Counted from the stretch's first letter, positions 7,769 to 17,726 are shown. The stretch is 64,000 nucleotides of DNA from Microbulbifer sp. MKSA007 (GCA_032615215.1 CP128431.1:372001-436000); one strand, 5' to 3'. Program-made: numbers and translations. The notes: generated by a model from the sequence alone, not told the origin.

Positions 7769-9760
7769 GACCAGAAATCCCCCGGTGCTGGTTTCTTTTC
7801 CTCCAATGCCTTGATGCGAGCCTTTTCATAGGCCTCGATTTCGGCTGCAGGGATGATCTGATAGGTGTGGTCTTGCGAGCTGCGAGTTATCAAACACGCC
7901 AGCACACCAAGGAAGCCAAGAGCCACAAGCCACCAGATGTACCATGTGACCGCAAATCCGATGAGGAACCCTAGTCCACCGAGGAACACCCCAATGCCGG
8001 TGTTGCGGGGTAAGTGGATATCCTCGTACTCCTCGGCAGGGGCATAAGCAACGCCGCGTTGCTTCATGTCCCAGAAGGCATCGATGTCCTGAATGTCGGG
8101 GATCTTGGCAAAGTTATACTCCGCTGGCGGCGATGCAGTTTGCCATTCCAGCGTTCGGCCATTGTACGGATCACCGGTGATATCGCGGTTTTTCTCACGA
8201 TCACGAATGCTGACGTAAAGCTGCATACCCTGACAAACGATGCCGATCAGTACGCTCAGCGCACCAACCGCTGCCACAATCAGGAACGGCTGCCATTCCG
8301 CCACGTCGTAACGCTCCATGCGGCGAGACATGCCCATAAAACCAAGGGCATAGAGCGGCATGAAGGCAAGGTAGAAGCCGATAATCCAGAACCAGAACGA
8401 CCGCGCGCCCCACTTTTCGTCCAGTTTGAAACCGGTCGCTTTCGGGAACCAATATTGGAAACCCGCGAAATATCCAAACACCGCTCCGGGGATAAGCACA
8501 TTGTGGAAGTGGGCAACAAGGAATGTGGAGTTATGCATCAAAAAGTCGGCGGGGGGGATTGCGAGGAGGACGCCGGAGACGCCGCCGAGCACGAAGGTCA
8601 CCAGAAAGCCGATGGTGAATAACATGGCGGGGTGGAAGATGATCCGCCCCTTGTACATGGTGAACACCCAGTCGAATATCTTTACGCCCGTCGGCACGGC
8701 AATGATCATGGTCACGATGCCAAACACCGCATTCACGTTGGGGCTGGAGCCCATAGTGAAGAAGTGGTGCAGCCAGACCGAGAAGGACAGAACGGTGATA
8801 ACCGCCGTCGCATAAACCAGCGACTTGTAACCAAAAAGCCTTTTTGCGAGAAGGTTGCCACAACCTCGGAGAAGACACCGAAGGCGGGTAGAATGAGGAT
8901 ATAAACTTCCGGGTGACCCCAGATCCAGATCAGGTTGGCATAGTTCATCATGTTGCCACCTGAGTCATTGGTAAAGAAGTGGAACCCTAAAATACGGTCC
9001 AGACCGAGCATAGCTGCGACAACTGTCAGCGCCGGAAATGCGAAAGCCATGAGGAGGCTGGTGCATAAGGTGGTCCAGGTGAACAGCGGCATCTGCATCA
9101 GGCGCATTTTGGGGGCGCGGCACTTTATGATCGTGACGACAAAATTAATCCCCGTCATAGTGCTGCCAACCCCACTGACCAGCAGCGCCCAGATCCAGTA
9201 ATCCACGCCAACACCAGGACTGTACTCCGCACCCGAGTAGGGGGGATAACCAGTCCAGCCTGCAGTCGAGAATTTGCCGATCACCAGTGAGACCATCACC
9301 AGCGCGGCCCCGGCTGCGGTGAGCCATAAACTGATGGAGTTCATGAACGGGAAGGCCACATCTCGCGCACCAATCTGCTGCGGTACGACGATGTTGATAA
9401 GGCCCGTCAGGAACGGCATGGCCATGAAGAAGATCATGATTGTGCCGTGAGAGCTGAACACCTGATCGAAGTGCTCAGGCGCAAGGTAGCCATCGTTATT
9501 CAACGCCATAGCCTGCTGTGAGCGCATCATCAGCGCATCCACAAAGCCGCGTACCAGCATCACCATGGCAAGGGCGATGTACATGATGCCGATGCGTTTG
9601 TGGTCCAGGCTTGTCAGCCATTCTTCCCAGAAATACCGCCACTTACCGAAGTATGTGACCAGCAGAAAGACAACCAGTCCACCCAGAACGGTGATGGAGG
9701 CGCCGCCAAAGGCGATGGCGCTGTAGAAGGGGAGGAGTCAAATCCTAATCTTCCTAGCAT
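7765..9760 (-). CDS. cyoB: Cytochrome bo3 ubiquinol oxidase subunit I, two frame breaks
   Basis: The heme-copper catalytic subunit, which reduces O2 to water with quinol electrons and pumps protons. The reading frame is broken twice. The ATG at 9760 (inside ATGCTAG with the cyoA stop) reads MLGRLGFDSSP and then loses frame at GGGG 9729-9732; one added C gives DSSPFYSAIAFGG, matching the E. coli DAVPFH start. The second break is at TTTTT 8841-8845; one added A gives FSQKRLFGY, matching FSRKRLFGY. With both bases restored the gene has exactly 666 codons (665 aa; E. coli 663). All heme and copper ligands survive: SSHGTIMIF, WGHPEVYILILP, LHHFFTMG and AHFHN. Probably an intact gene with sequencing errors; a recent pseudogene is the alternative. 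Confidence 0.93.
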
Positions 9761-10680
9761 GGTGTATCCCCCTCACAAGCTGGCTGGGTCGTCGCTGGCG
9801 CATGTCTGCGCAAGGTGGTCTCGGGCCGGCGGGCATACTTTTTCAGGATCTCTTCAAACAGGCCCGGTTTGACCCACGAGAAGTACTCCACCCCGTGGGC
9901 AATGCTGGGCTGGGCGAGTTGATCATATGTCACCGTGGAGAGCGGTTTGGACTGCGCCTTGGCGTTGGCAACCCAGTCCTGAAACTCTTCTTCTGTCATC
10001 GCCACGGCGTCGAAGAACTGCATGGCAAAGCCATCACCGCTGTACTGTGTGTTGCGGCCACGGAAGCGTCCGGTCTCGTTGGCTTTCAGGTTCAGCTCAC
10101 TGGTCATCCCCGCCATGGCATAGATTTGTCCCCCTAATGCGGGAATGAGCAGGGAGTTCATGACTGTGTCTGAGGTCAGCTTCATGCTGACGGCTTTATC
10201 AACGGGGAAGGCGAGTTCATTGACAGAGGCAATGCCAAGGTCCGGGTAGATGAAGAGCCACTTCCAGTCCTGCGCCACCACCTGCACATTGATGGTGTTT
10301 TCTGGCGTTGCGATCTTCTTGTACGGGTCCAACTTGTAGGAATAAGTCCAGACCAGATAGCCAAGGGTGATGATGATGGCAGCGGGAATGGACCAGACGA
10401 ACACCTCAATAATGGTGGATTTGTGCCATTCCGGCTTGTATTCGCCCGTCCCACCTTTTGCGCGGTAGCGCCAGATGAACCAGAAGACCATGAAGTAAAC
10501 GGGAATAACCACAATCAGCATGATGAAGAAGGCGGTGTAAAGCAGATCCCGCTCAATGATGGCGATGGGGCCTTTGGGATCGGCGACTGGAGAGGTCTGC
10601 AAGCCACATCCCGCCAACACAAGCAGGAGGCCCAGCAGAGTTATTCCCCTTAGACAAGGTTTTGAAATGAAATGTTTCAT
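9754..10680 (-). CDS. cyoA: Cytochrome bo3 ubiquinol oxidase subunit II
   Basis: A 308-residue lipoprotein subunit of the quinol oxidase. It has a lipobox LAGCG at about residues 22-26, two transmembrane helices (about 45-68 and 90-110), and a periplasmic cupredoxin-like domain. That domain has VQVVAQDWKWLFIYPDLGIASVNEL, the CyoA form that lacks the CuA ligands of cytochrome c oxidases, so quinol is the electron donor. The gene heads cyoABCD and overlaps the cyoB start. The promoter should lie in the roughly 170 bases upstream. Confidence 0.95.
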   Translation of the reverse strand: MKHFISKPCLRGITLLGLLLVLAGCGLQTSPVADPKGPIAIIERDLLYTAFFIMLIVVIPVYFMVFWFIWRYRAKGGTGEYKPEWHKSTIIEVFVWSIPAAIIITLGYLVWTYSYKLDPYKKIATPENTINVQVVAQDWKWLFIYPDLGIASVNELAFPVDKAVSMKLTSDTVMNSLLIPALGGQIYAMAGMTSELNLKANETGRFRGRNTQYSGDGFAMQFFDAVAMTEEEFQDWVANAKAQSKPLSTVTYDQLAQPSIAHGVEYFSWVKPGLFEEILKKYARRPETTLRRHAPATTQPACEGDTPC

Positions 10681-10849
10681 CGTATTCCCGCGCAGGATTG
10701 GGTGACCTAACGGGAATATTTCAAGGGGCGGGGGATTACAGAATATTTAAGGTCACGGCCTCACGGCCTGAGACCCATGAGATTTCAGGAACTACTTCTA
10801 TGAGGGGAGCACAGAGATGGTTATCAATTACTCCCCTGCATCCTTCAAT

Positions 10850-11275
10850 TTATCCAGCAGTCTTTGCAGGTGCTTTAAGGGCTTCCAGCATTTCTGCCAT
10901 TTTCGCCTGCACCTTGGTCACCGCTTTAAGGGGGCGTAGCATGACCTTGAAATCATCGATCAGGCCCTCTTCATTCCAATGGATCATGTCGACCCCATTG
11001 ATGAAGATGCCGTCGACTTCTGTCTCAAACTCCAGCACAGCATTGTCGCCGCAATCCAGAATGCGCACATATTTGAAGCTTGTGTTGACGCCAAGCACCT
11101 GAGCCGCGCCATAAAGATACATGACGGTGATCTGCTGGCCCCGTTGCGGCGTGTGCACCACCGGGCTGTAAAACACGCAGTCCTTGGCAATCATGGCAGA
11201 CAGTTTCACCAGATCCTTGCCGCCCTCCAGCATATCCAGCCACTTCTGCAGGTTTTCAGAGTAATTCGTCGACAT
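10850..11275 (-). CDS. Small SnoaL/NTF2-like fold protein
   Basis: A 141-residue protein that looks like the SnoaL/NTF2-like alpha+beta barrel family: an N-terminal helix (NLQKWLDMLEGG), then CVFYSPVVHTPQRG and strands ending in GVDMIHWNEEGLIDDFKVMLRP. Many such proteins are isomerases, hydratases or ligand binders, and the precise activity is not readable. I chose the ATG at 11275 because GGGGAGG lies 8 bases before it; the longer frame upstream has no SD. The C-terminal tail from about residue 118 is Ala/Lys-rich and probably helical. It reads toward cyoA with a 169-base gap and is probably not in that operon. Confidence 0.7.
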   Translation of the reverse strand: MSTNYSENLQKWLDMLEGGKDLVKLSAMIAKDCVFYSPVVHTPQRGQQITVMYLYGAAQVLGVNTSFKYVRILDCGDNAVLEFETEVDGIFINGVDMIHWNEEGLIDDFKVMLRPLKAVTKVQAKMAEMLEALKAPAKTAG

Positions 11276-11632
11276 CCGTTTATCCTCCCCAGCTGCTGCC
11301 TTTACTCCCGCAGTGCAAAGGCAGGTCAGACAGACCAACACCAGTCAAACCCATATTGACGTAATGGTCAACCTAGCCGGAGGGGCGGGAATAAGTGCGG
11401 GCTTGCTTGAGGATTTATGAAGAGTAACCGGGATTTTTGCGCTGTTTCCTTAGTTCGGTATTAGAGAGCTAAGTGTTAGAAAAATAACAGGAAAGATTGC
11501 TTGCGTGGACTTTGAAAGGTTTATGCGTTTTTTGCGTTTTCTGGCGTTTTTTTGTTTTTCATGACCCAGAGCAGAAAATGAACGGACAAGGCTGCCACGC
11601 GATAGATATGTACCGCGAAAGAAGCAGCATAC
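11276..11632. other. Intergenic region with phased T-tracts before the P450 gene
   Basis: Divergent promoter region of 357 bases. Between 11528 and 11559 there are four T-tracts (T6, T4, T7, T5) whose starts are 8 to 10 bases apart, inside a repeated GCGTTTT pattern. Phased T-tracts bend DNA, so this may be a curved upstream promoter element or a nucleoid-protein site for the P450 gene, which starts 74 bases on. No RNA gene or open frame is convincing. Confidence 0.55.
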
Positions 11633-13021
11633 ATGCCTGAACCAATCCTTTATCGGCCTCCGGCACCAACGCCCTGCAAACCGCTCCGAGGTCTGCGACT
11701 GTTTCGCGTTTTCTGGGCGCGCAATGTTTTAAATCTTATCCCCGAGGAGTTCTTCAACAGTCCGATGGAGCGGGTCTATTTCACCCGCCGTCCTTGCTTC
11801 CTGGTCAACGCACCGGATCTGGTGAACGAGGTGCTGGTTGAAAAGCGGCTGTCGTTTCCAAAATCGGATGTGATGGTGGATACGCTCAAACCGGTGATCG
11901 GGGAGAGCACGATCATTGCCAGCGGCCCGAAATGGGAAGAACAGCGTGAGATGATTGCGCCCGTGTTTTCTCATGTGGGTGTGCGCAGTGCCTTCAAGCA
12001 TATTCAGGATGCCTGCAACGAGTTTCTAGCCTATCTGGATAAGGCGGCTGAGTTCGGAAAGTCCATCAGCCTGCGCGATGAGATGAGCCGTCTGACCGCT
12101 GACATCATTTTCCGCACCATCTTTTCACATCCCATCGACAGTGTGCGCGCTCGCAAGGTGTTTACGCAGGCCATGCAGTATCAGGCAATCACCACAACAT
12201 GGGCGCGCAAGATGATCCTGCGGGGGACCGGTGAAGGGCCAAACCGGCCCATGCCGAAGGAAGCGGAGATCCTACGCGATGAAATCCGGCTGCTTCTGAC
12301 AGACTTGGTAGATGAGCACACCGCTGATCGGTTCGGCCAGCATGATGACATGTGCCAGCGCCTTCTGGATGCCCGCCATCCGCAAACCGGTCTGCCTTTC
12401 AGCAAGGAGCAGCTGGTGGACCATATCGCCACGTTCTTCCTTGCCGGTCACGAGACAACGTCTGCCGTGCTCAACTGGGCGTTCTTCATCCTCTCCCAGC
12501 GGCCAGACTATTCTGAGCGTATCCGGCGGGAGACGGATAGCGTCACAAACGGGGAAGTGCTTGAGTACAAGCACCTGTCCAAGCTGAGGTTCACCCGCAA
12601 CATCTTCCGCGAAACCACGCGGCTCTATCCGCCCATTGCATTCCTTTCCCGCATGGCGGTGGAAGAGACCACCATTGGCGGACACAAAATCCCGCGCGGG
12701 GCGTTGATCATTATTTCACCCTGGATCGTTCACCGGCACCGGTCTTACTGGCACCATCCTGACCACTTTGATCCGGATCGCTTTGAGCGCGACGACGACC
12801 CAATGACCGGGGCATACATGCCGTTTGGCATTGGACCGCGCGTGTGTGCGGGAGCCAGCTTCTCAACGGTTGAGGCCACCTCTGTGCTGGCTGGCGTAAC
12901 GCGCCATTACAACTTCAAGGCAGAAAAGCCGGAGGAGGTTTTTCCGGAAACGGGAATTGCGCTGCGGTCTCAGTCTGAGATCCGATGCAAGCTCATCAAG
13001 CGCAGTCATATGACCCATTAG
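11633..13021 (+). CDS. Cytochrome P450 monooxygenase
   Basis: A 462-residue soluble heme-thiolate monooxygenase. All landmark motifs are present: the I-helix oxygen-activation motif FLAGHETT near 266-273, the K-helix ETTR near 324, the meander DPDRFERDDDP, and the heme loop PFGIGPRVCAGASF near 409-422 with the cysteine ligand. Length and motifs resemble the CYP4-like long class rather than short camphor-type P450s, so fatty acids or terpenoids are possible substrates; that is inference. No ferredoxin or reductase gene is adjacent, so redox partners come from elsewhere. It stands alone, 93 bases before the amidohydrolase gene. Confidence 0.93.
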   Translation: MPEPILYRPPAPTPCKPLRGLRLFRVFWARNVLNLIPEEFFNSPMERVYFTRRPCFLVNAPDLVNEVLVEKRLSFPKSDVMVDTLKPVIGESTIIASGPKWEEQREMIAPVFSHVGVRSAFKHIQDACNEFLAYLDKAAEFGKSISLRDEMSRLTADIIFRTIFSHPIDSVRARKVFTQAMQYQAITTTWARKMILRGTGEGPNRPMPKEAEILRDEIRLLLTDLVDEHTADRFGQHDDMCQRLLDARHPQTGLPFSKEQLVDHIATFFLAGHETTSAVLNWAFFILSQRPDYSERIRRETDSVTNGEVLEYKHLSKLRFTRNIFRETTRLYPPIAFLSRMAVEETTIGGHKIPRGALIIISPWIVHRHRSYWHHPDHFDPDRFERDDDPMTGAYMPFGIGPRVCAGASFSTVEATSVLAGVTRHYNFKAEKPEEVFPETGIALRSQSEIRCKLIKRSHMTH

Positions 13022-13114
13022 GGGAGCAAAACCTGCGAAAAGCCTGAAACTATCGGGTGGCGTCCCTGCCAATTATATGCATCATTCCGTAAGGGTAAGA
13101 AGGAGGAGGTTGGT

Positions 13115-14836
13115 ATGCGTTGGATTGCTGGGCTGGTCATTGTCATTGTAGGCGCCGCTGCTGGCTACTACTGGTACTCCCTGCCGCCAGAATATCCAAC
13201 CAAGTACATCATCACCGCCGACCGTATTCTGACCATGGACCCGGAGCGCCCGCAGGTGCAGGCCATTTTGGTTGATGGCAACGAAATCATGGCTTTAGGC
13301 GATGTACGCCAGCTGGAAAATCAGGACAAAGCCAAGCTCATCCGCCTCAAAGGCACGCTGATCCCTGGCCTGATTGAACCGCATACCCACCCGATTGCCG
13401 CCGCTTTGCTGGGCGCCGCCACCGATATCAGTGCCTTCAAATACAACAGCCGTTCGCAGATTATGCAGGCCTTGGAGGAATCGGCGGATGAGTACAGCCT
13501 GACCCCGTGGGTACTGGCCTATGGCTGGGACCCGATCGCGATCAAAGACCTTTCCCCGCCAACTTTGGCGGAGCTGGACGCCATCTCTCCCGACAAGCCT
13601 ATGCTGGTTCTGACCCAGATGATGCATGAGGCCTACGCCAACTCAGCGGCCCTGAAAGAAGCAGGCATTGACCCGGGCCGCGGACCGATGCTGCGGGAGC
13701 TGGAGGAGATCAACCGTGTCGTCTCCGCAATTCCGGCCCCGTCCGATGAGGCCGTGGAGCTGTTGGTGCGCAAGAAGTATACGGACTATGCGAAGGCGGG
13801 TTACACCAGCATCGGCGTGACGGGCGCCGTGGGACGCCATCCCAATCCGGTGGGCCTGTTGCAGCGCATTGGGTTGGAGGACAATCCGCCAGTACGGACC
13901 TATCTCTATCTGACGGAAGATCAACTGCCCAACTGGCGCTTTGGCGGCGATGATCGCTTCACCATTTTGGGCGCCAAGTTCTGGCTGGATGGCTCTCCGT
14001 TCACCGGAGCTGCCGCCACCTATCACCCCTATGAAACCTCCGAGCTGGTGCTGGAACGGCTCGGCCTTTCCTCAGGCCATCACGGCGAGCTCAACATGAG
14101 CGATACGGATCTGATTGAGAAACTGCGTGAGGTGCATAAGAAGAGCGGGCAGGTGGCCATGCATGTGCAGGGCGAGCGCGCCATCGATCAGGCTTTGATG
14201 GCCATCGCCACCATTCAGGCAGAAGACCCACGCGATGACATCCAGCATCGGCTGGAGCACAACGCGCTGATCACCCGCGAGCAGATCCAATGGGCGACTA
14301 ATCTGGGTGTCTCCCTTGGCTTCTTCGTGGATCACATCACCTTTTACGGTGACCAGCTGGAAGACCTGTTCGGCAGCAACCGCATGAACCGTTATATGCC
14401 TGTGCGCGATGCCAAGGATGCAGGTGCGGTGGTCACCTTCCATGGAGATCACCCCGCAACACCCATGAACCCCATGGGCACGGTGGAAACCGCCATGTCC
14501 CGCACCTCCCAAAGCGGGAACACGGTTGTCGGGGCTGATCATGCGGTGACGCTGGAAGAAGCGCTGCAGGCCATGACCGTTGATGCTGCCCGTCAGCTGG
14601 GGCAGGAGGACACGCTTGGCATGATCGCCGTGGGCATGAAGGCTGACTTCACCCTGCTCAACGGCAATCCGCAGGTGATGCGCCCGGAAGGTCTGCGCCT
14701 GATCCGCCCAACCCTCACCATCCGCAACGGCCAGCCCGTCGACACCCGTTTCGTCAGCTGGTTTGACCCGGAACTGGCCATCAAGGCTGTTTGGAAAATG
14801 CTGATGGGGGATGAGACGGAACCAACCAGCACTTAG
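13115..14836 (+). CDS. Membrane-anchored amidohydrolase (YtcJ-like)
   Basis: A 573-residue metal-dependent hydrolase of the YtcJ-like amidohydrolase group. Residues 5-22 form a hydrophobic N-terminal anchor or uncleaved signal, so the catalytic part likely faces the periplasm. The beta-sandwich segment (ADRILTMDPERPQVQAILVDGNEI) is followed by the metal HxH in EPHTHP near 90, then MHVQGERAID, the histidine in HRLEHNALIT, and the catalytic Asp in HGDHPATPMNPMGT. The C-terminus returns to GMKADFTLLNG. AAGGAGGAGG lies ahead of the ATG at 13115. The substrate is unknown; family members act on amides, formamides or urea-like compounds. Confidence 0.88.
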   Translation: MRWIAGLVIVIVGAAAGYYWYSLPPEYPTKYIITADRILTMDPERPQVQAILVDGNEIMALGDVRQLENQDKAKLIRLKGTLIPGLIEPHTHPIAAALLGAATDISAFKYNSRSQIMQALEESADEYSLTPWVLAYGWDPIAIKDLSPPTLAELDAISPDKPMLVLTQMMHEAYANSAALKEAGIDPGRGPMLRELEEINRVVSAIPAPSDEAVELLVRKKYTDYAKAGYTSIGVTGAVGRHPNPVGLLQRIGLEDNPPVRTYLYLTEDQLPNWRFGGDDRFTILGAKFWLDGSPFTGAAATYHPYETSELVLERLGLSSGHHGELNMSDTDLIEKLREVHKKSGQVAMHVQGERAIDQALMAIATIQAEDPRDDIQHRLEHNALITREQIQWATNLGVSLGFFVDHITFYGDQLEDLFGSNRMNRYMPVRDAKDAGAVVTFHGDHPATPMNPMGTVETAMSRTSQSGNTVVGADHAVTLEEALQAMTVDAARQLGQEDTLGMIAVGMKADFTLLNGNPQVMRPEGLRLIRPTLTIRNGQPVDTRFVSWFDPELAIKAVWKMLMGDETEPTST

Positions 14837-14870
14837 GAGGCAGATTGGTTTAGAGCAGGGAACAGCCCTC

Positions 14871-15647
14871 TCAGAGGTTTCGGCTCAGCCAGTCGCATAT
14901 CTTGGCGGCGGTCTCCGGCCATTGCTCGTCAAACTGTATGTAGTGGCAAGCTCCGTCGACTGCGAGGAACTCCGAGGTCTCATAGCGCTCAGCCATCACC
15001 CGCGCGGTGCTTGGTGGCACGGCCTTGTCCTCGGTTCCGGAAACAAAGAGCAGGGGGCATGTGACCTTGGCTGGGTCTACAAACGTGGTTTGGTGGAGGT
15101 CATACATCCAGAAGAAAAACTCAAACAGCACCCGACCGGACTCGGAGCCAAGACGCGCATGGATGTCACGTTGCATCTGGGGTGGCAGCGTGTTGAAGCC
15201 ATACCTCACCAGCAGCTCAAAATCCTGTTCCACGGCTTTTTCCCAAAAGGCGCCTGCTGAAATCAGAAGCTTTCCAAGGTCTCGTTCTTCATCCGTGGTC
15301 GGCAGAGTCCCGTTCACAATGCTGCTGTTGAGAAGAACGCCCGCTTTTATAGCCCCCTCAGCTGCCAGAAGCTGCGCAATAAGCCCGCCGATCGAGTGGC
15401 CGGCTACAACCGGAGGCTCGCCAATCTCATCTATGGCCTGCCGGGCATCCTCCACATAATCAGCGATGCTTAGCCCGGTGAGCTTGGCATCGCGGTCTGG
15501 TCCAGGCGGCAGGTCATGATATCGGTAAGTGAGGCTGTGGCAGGCATATCCGGCAGCCTCAAGGGACGCCCGCACATTCTCCATCGACCACGCCGCTGCG
15601 TTGGTACCGGTCAAAAGCAGGACTGGAGGCAGAGAGCTGTTAGACAT
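14871..15647 (-). CDS. Alpha/beta hydrolase
   Basis: A 258-residue alpha/beta hydrolase without a signal peptide. The catalytic triad is visible: nucleophile Ser in AGHSIGG near residue 81, acid in SGTEDKAVPP near 205, and His in DGACHYIQFDE near 235. The cap region around 115-185 is helical. It probably hydrolyses an ester or thioester or acts as a lipase-like enzyme. It converges with the amidohydrolase gene, leaving only 34 bases between stops. Nothing else in the neighbourhood fixes the substrate. Confidence 0.85.
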   Translation of the reverse strand: MSNSSLPPVLLLTGTNAAAWSMENVRASLEAAGYACHSLTYRYHDLPPGPDRDAKLTGLSIADYVEDARQAIDEIGEPPVVAGHSIGGLIAQLLAAEGAIKAGVLLNSSIVNGTLPTTDEERDLGKLLISAGAFWEKAVEQDFELLVRYGFNTLPPQMQRDIHARLGSESGRVLFEFFFWMYDLHQTTFVDPAKVTCPLLFVSGTEDKAVPPSTARVMAERYETSEFLAVDGACHYIQFDEQWPETAAKICDWLSRNL

Positions 15648-15791
15648 CCGATGCTCCTTAAGAACGGGGCTCCAGATAGAAACCCCATCCTCATCGCTTT
15701 ATCAGCTCAGGCTCAACGAAGTGTAAGCCAGGAACTCGCAATTTAACAGCAGCGTGCCACTGCAGAGAGCAACGGCTGCTAGATCAAATCG

Positions 15792-16301
15792 TCAGCGCTT
15801 CTTTGTCGCCCGCAAAACCTTCGCCACAACCTGTTCAGCAAACACTTCGTGGTTTGCGACTGCTGTGCCTATCCTCGCGTCTTTGACAATGACTTCTTTT
15901 GTCCGCGCATCAATAACCGTTACCAGGCCCGACATAGAGGATGCACCAGTCCCGAAGAGGATGTCATACCCCATATTGGAAATGAAGAAGCTCTGAATTT
16001 TGACGTCAACGTTGACCCGTCTCGGACCATGCAAGTCTTTCAACTTGGTCTGTAGGGCCTTCTTTGTGACCTTAACGATTACGTCTTTATCGTAGTCGAC
16101 GCCCAGAACATTGTTCAGCCCCTCAAATTTCCAATCACCCGTCACGGTCACCTTTGAGACCTTTACCTGGGCTTCTTCAATATCTTTCGCCGTAATGGTC
16201 GTTTGGCAGGCTGCGAGTGTAAGCCCGAGCAGAGCGAGTACGGCTAAGTTTCGCAGGTTCTTCAGCTTCTGTGCGAAGCTATACAAGTATTTGTTTTTCA
16301 T
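15792..16301 (-). CDS. Putative lipoprotein
   Basis: A 169-residue protein beginning with a long positively charged N-region, a hydrophobic core, and a lipobox LTLAACQ at about residues 27-33, so it should be lipidated and anchored in the envelope. The mature part is rich in Val, Lys and Asp, with a beta-strand pattern and a Gly/Ser patch (DILFGTGASSMSGL) near 115-128 before VTVIDARTKEV. I do not recognise the family; the strand pattern recalls small outer-membrane lipoproteins of unknown role. The gene stands alone. No clear T-run hairpin follows it. Confidence 0.75.
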   Translation of the reverse strand: MKNKYLYSFAQKLKNLRNLAVLALLGLTLAACQTTITAKDIEEAQVKVSKVTVTGDWKFEGLNNVLGVDYDKDVIVKVTKKALQTKLKDLHGPRRVNVDVKIQSFFISNMGYDILFGTGASSMSGLVTVIDARTKEVIVKDARIGTAVANHEVFAEQVVAKVLRATKKR

Positions 16302-16628
16302 TGAGTTATGACTTCATTACATCAAGGCAGATTTCGTAAGGAGCCATAGTGTCAGGAGAGGCTTGCGTCTGGGTGGTTGCAATCGCCTTCCGGTTTTCGC
16401 CAGAGAGGCCACGAAGACGCCTCACCGCCGCCTTCTCAAAACCGCATGATTTTTGGGCAAGCTTTATGCTTTCTTTGGAGGTTCGCGCCTAAGCTTCGTC
16501 CGTGAGGTGGGCTTTATCGGGCCGCTCATCATCACGTCTGTTCTCTGGTTTGGGTGAGAAAGCGCTCTTTCTCTGCCAGCTGGGGTGCGCCGGGGGGAAT
16601 GCAGGAAACCCTGTCGGAAGGACGGTAG
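16302..16628. other. Intergenic region before the patatin operon
   Basis: About 327 bases between the divergent lipoprotein and patatin genes. It includes a 7-bp inverted repeat, GAGAAAG-CGCT-CTTTCTC, at 16556-16573, some 55 bases before the patatin ATG, which could be a leader hairpin or an operator. No open frame here has a usable start that does not run into the patatin gene. Confidence 0.45.
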
Positions 16629-17726
16629 ATGACACAAGGAATTGGCCTTGTCATGCAAGGCGGTGGAGCTCTTGGAGCTTATGAGGTTGGTGCCCTGACC
16701 CGCATCTATCAGGCGGGGTATGTGCCGGAGATCATCACCGGAACCTCCATTGGTGCCCTCAACGCTGCTGTCATCGCTGCCCCCAAGTTCGGAGACCCGA
16801 TTGAAACCCTGCACGCGCTTTGGGAACACCTCAGCCATGCGCCGGGCTTTGTCTGGCATTCCAGCCAGAAACTGCTGCGGGCCAGCATGGGCCACCCGCG
16901 CTTCTTCAAGCTGCATGCACCCTCTTTCATGGCGGAGAAGCGCCCCAGCATCTACGACATCACGCCGGCGCTGGAGACCATGGAGAAGTTCATCGACTTT
17001 GAGCGCCTAAACAGCCCGGAGGCGCCACGACTGGTGATCACAGCGACCAATGTGGCAACGGGGCAGATAGAGCGGTTTTCCAACCGGGATCACTACATAA
17101 CCTCCAAGCACATCATGGCCAGTGGCAGCCTGCCGCCTGGCTTCCCGCCCATTCAGCTTAACGGCAGTTATTACTGGGATGGCGGGCTTTACGACAACAC
17201 GCCCATCCGCTCGTTGCTGCGCATTCTGGATGATCATCAGATCTCCCATATGCCGATTTTCCTGATCGAGCTGTTCTGCCCGGAAGGCATCATTCCAACC
17301 ACCGTGGAAGAAGCTGTCTACCGCATGACGGAGCTGGTGTTTGAGGACAAATTCTGGCTCATGCTGGATGGCGACAAGTCCGCTCAACATTACTCCCACA
17401 TGCTCTATGATCTGGACAAACTGGTGCCGGAGGACTCGCCCATCCGGGACTGCGAGCACTACCAGTCCCTCATGAAAATGCGCGCGCTCTCTCACATCAT
17501 CACCGTCAATGCAGAACACAATGCGCTGACCGGTGTGGTGGATTTTGAACCCAAAAGCATCAACGAGCGCATCAAGACTGGCTATCTAGCCGCCGACGAC
17601 GCGCTGATCAAAAACGCTGACCGGATCGAGGCCATTCTCAATGAACAGCACGAAGGCTACATGACTGAATGTACTCATTCGCACCACACGCCGGGCTCGA
17701 AGAAAAAAAGAGGTGCTCATGAGTAA
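16629..17726 (+). CDS. Patatin-like phospholipase
   Basis: A 365-residue serine lipid acyl hydrolase of the patatin family. The oxyanion loop MQGGGALGAYEVG at residues 9-21, the nucleophile elbow GTSIGA near 40-45, and the DGG dyad motif (YYWDGGLYDN) near 186 are all intact. So it should use the Ser-Asp dyad to cleave acyl chains from phospholipids or other lipids. No signal peptide is visible. The C-terminal 60 residues are more charged and end in Lys/Arg. It overlaps the next hydrolase gene by 8 bases, so the two are translated together. Confidence 0.92.
   Translation: MTQGIGLVMQGGGALGAYEVGALTRIYQAGYVPEIITGTSIGALNAAVIAAPKFGDPIETLHALWEHLSHAPGFVWHSSQKLLRASMGHPRFFKLHAPSFMAEKRPSIYDITPALETMEKFIDFERLNSPEAPRLVITATNVATGQIERFSNRDHYITSKHIMASGSLPPGFPPIQLNGSYYWDGGLYDNTPIRSLLRILDDHQISHMPIFLIELFCPEGIIPTTVEEAVYRMTELVFEDKFWLMLDGDKSAQHYSHMLYDLDKLVPEDSPIRDCEHYQSLMKMRALSHIITVNAEHNALTGVVDFEPKSINERIKTGYLAADDALIKNADRIEAILNEQHEGYMTECTHSHHTPGSKKKRGAHE

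Noticed and set aside
7765..9760. cyoB as a true pseudogene
   Set aside because: Both breaks are one-base losses in homopolymers, repair gives the exact family length and all metal ligands are kept, so error is the simpler reading. Kept as a finding because it is not proved.
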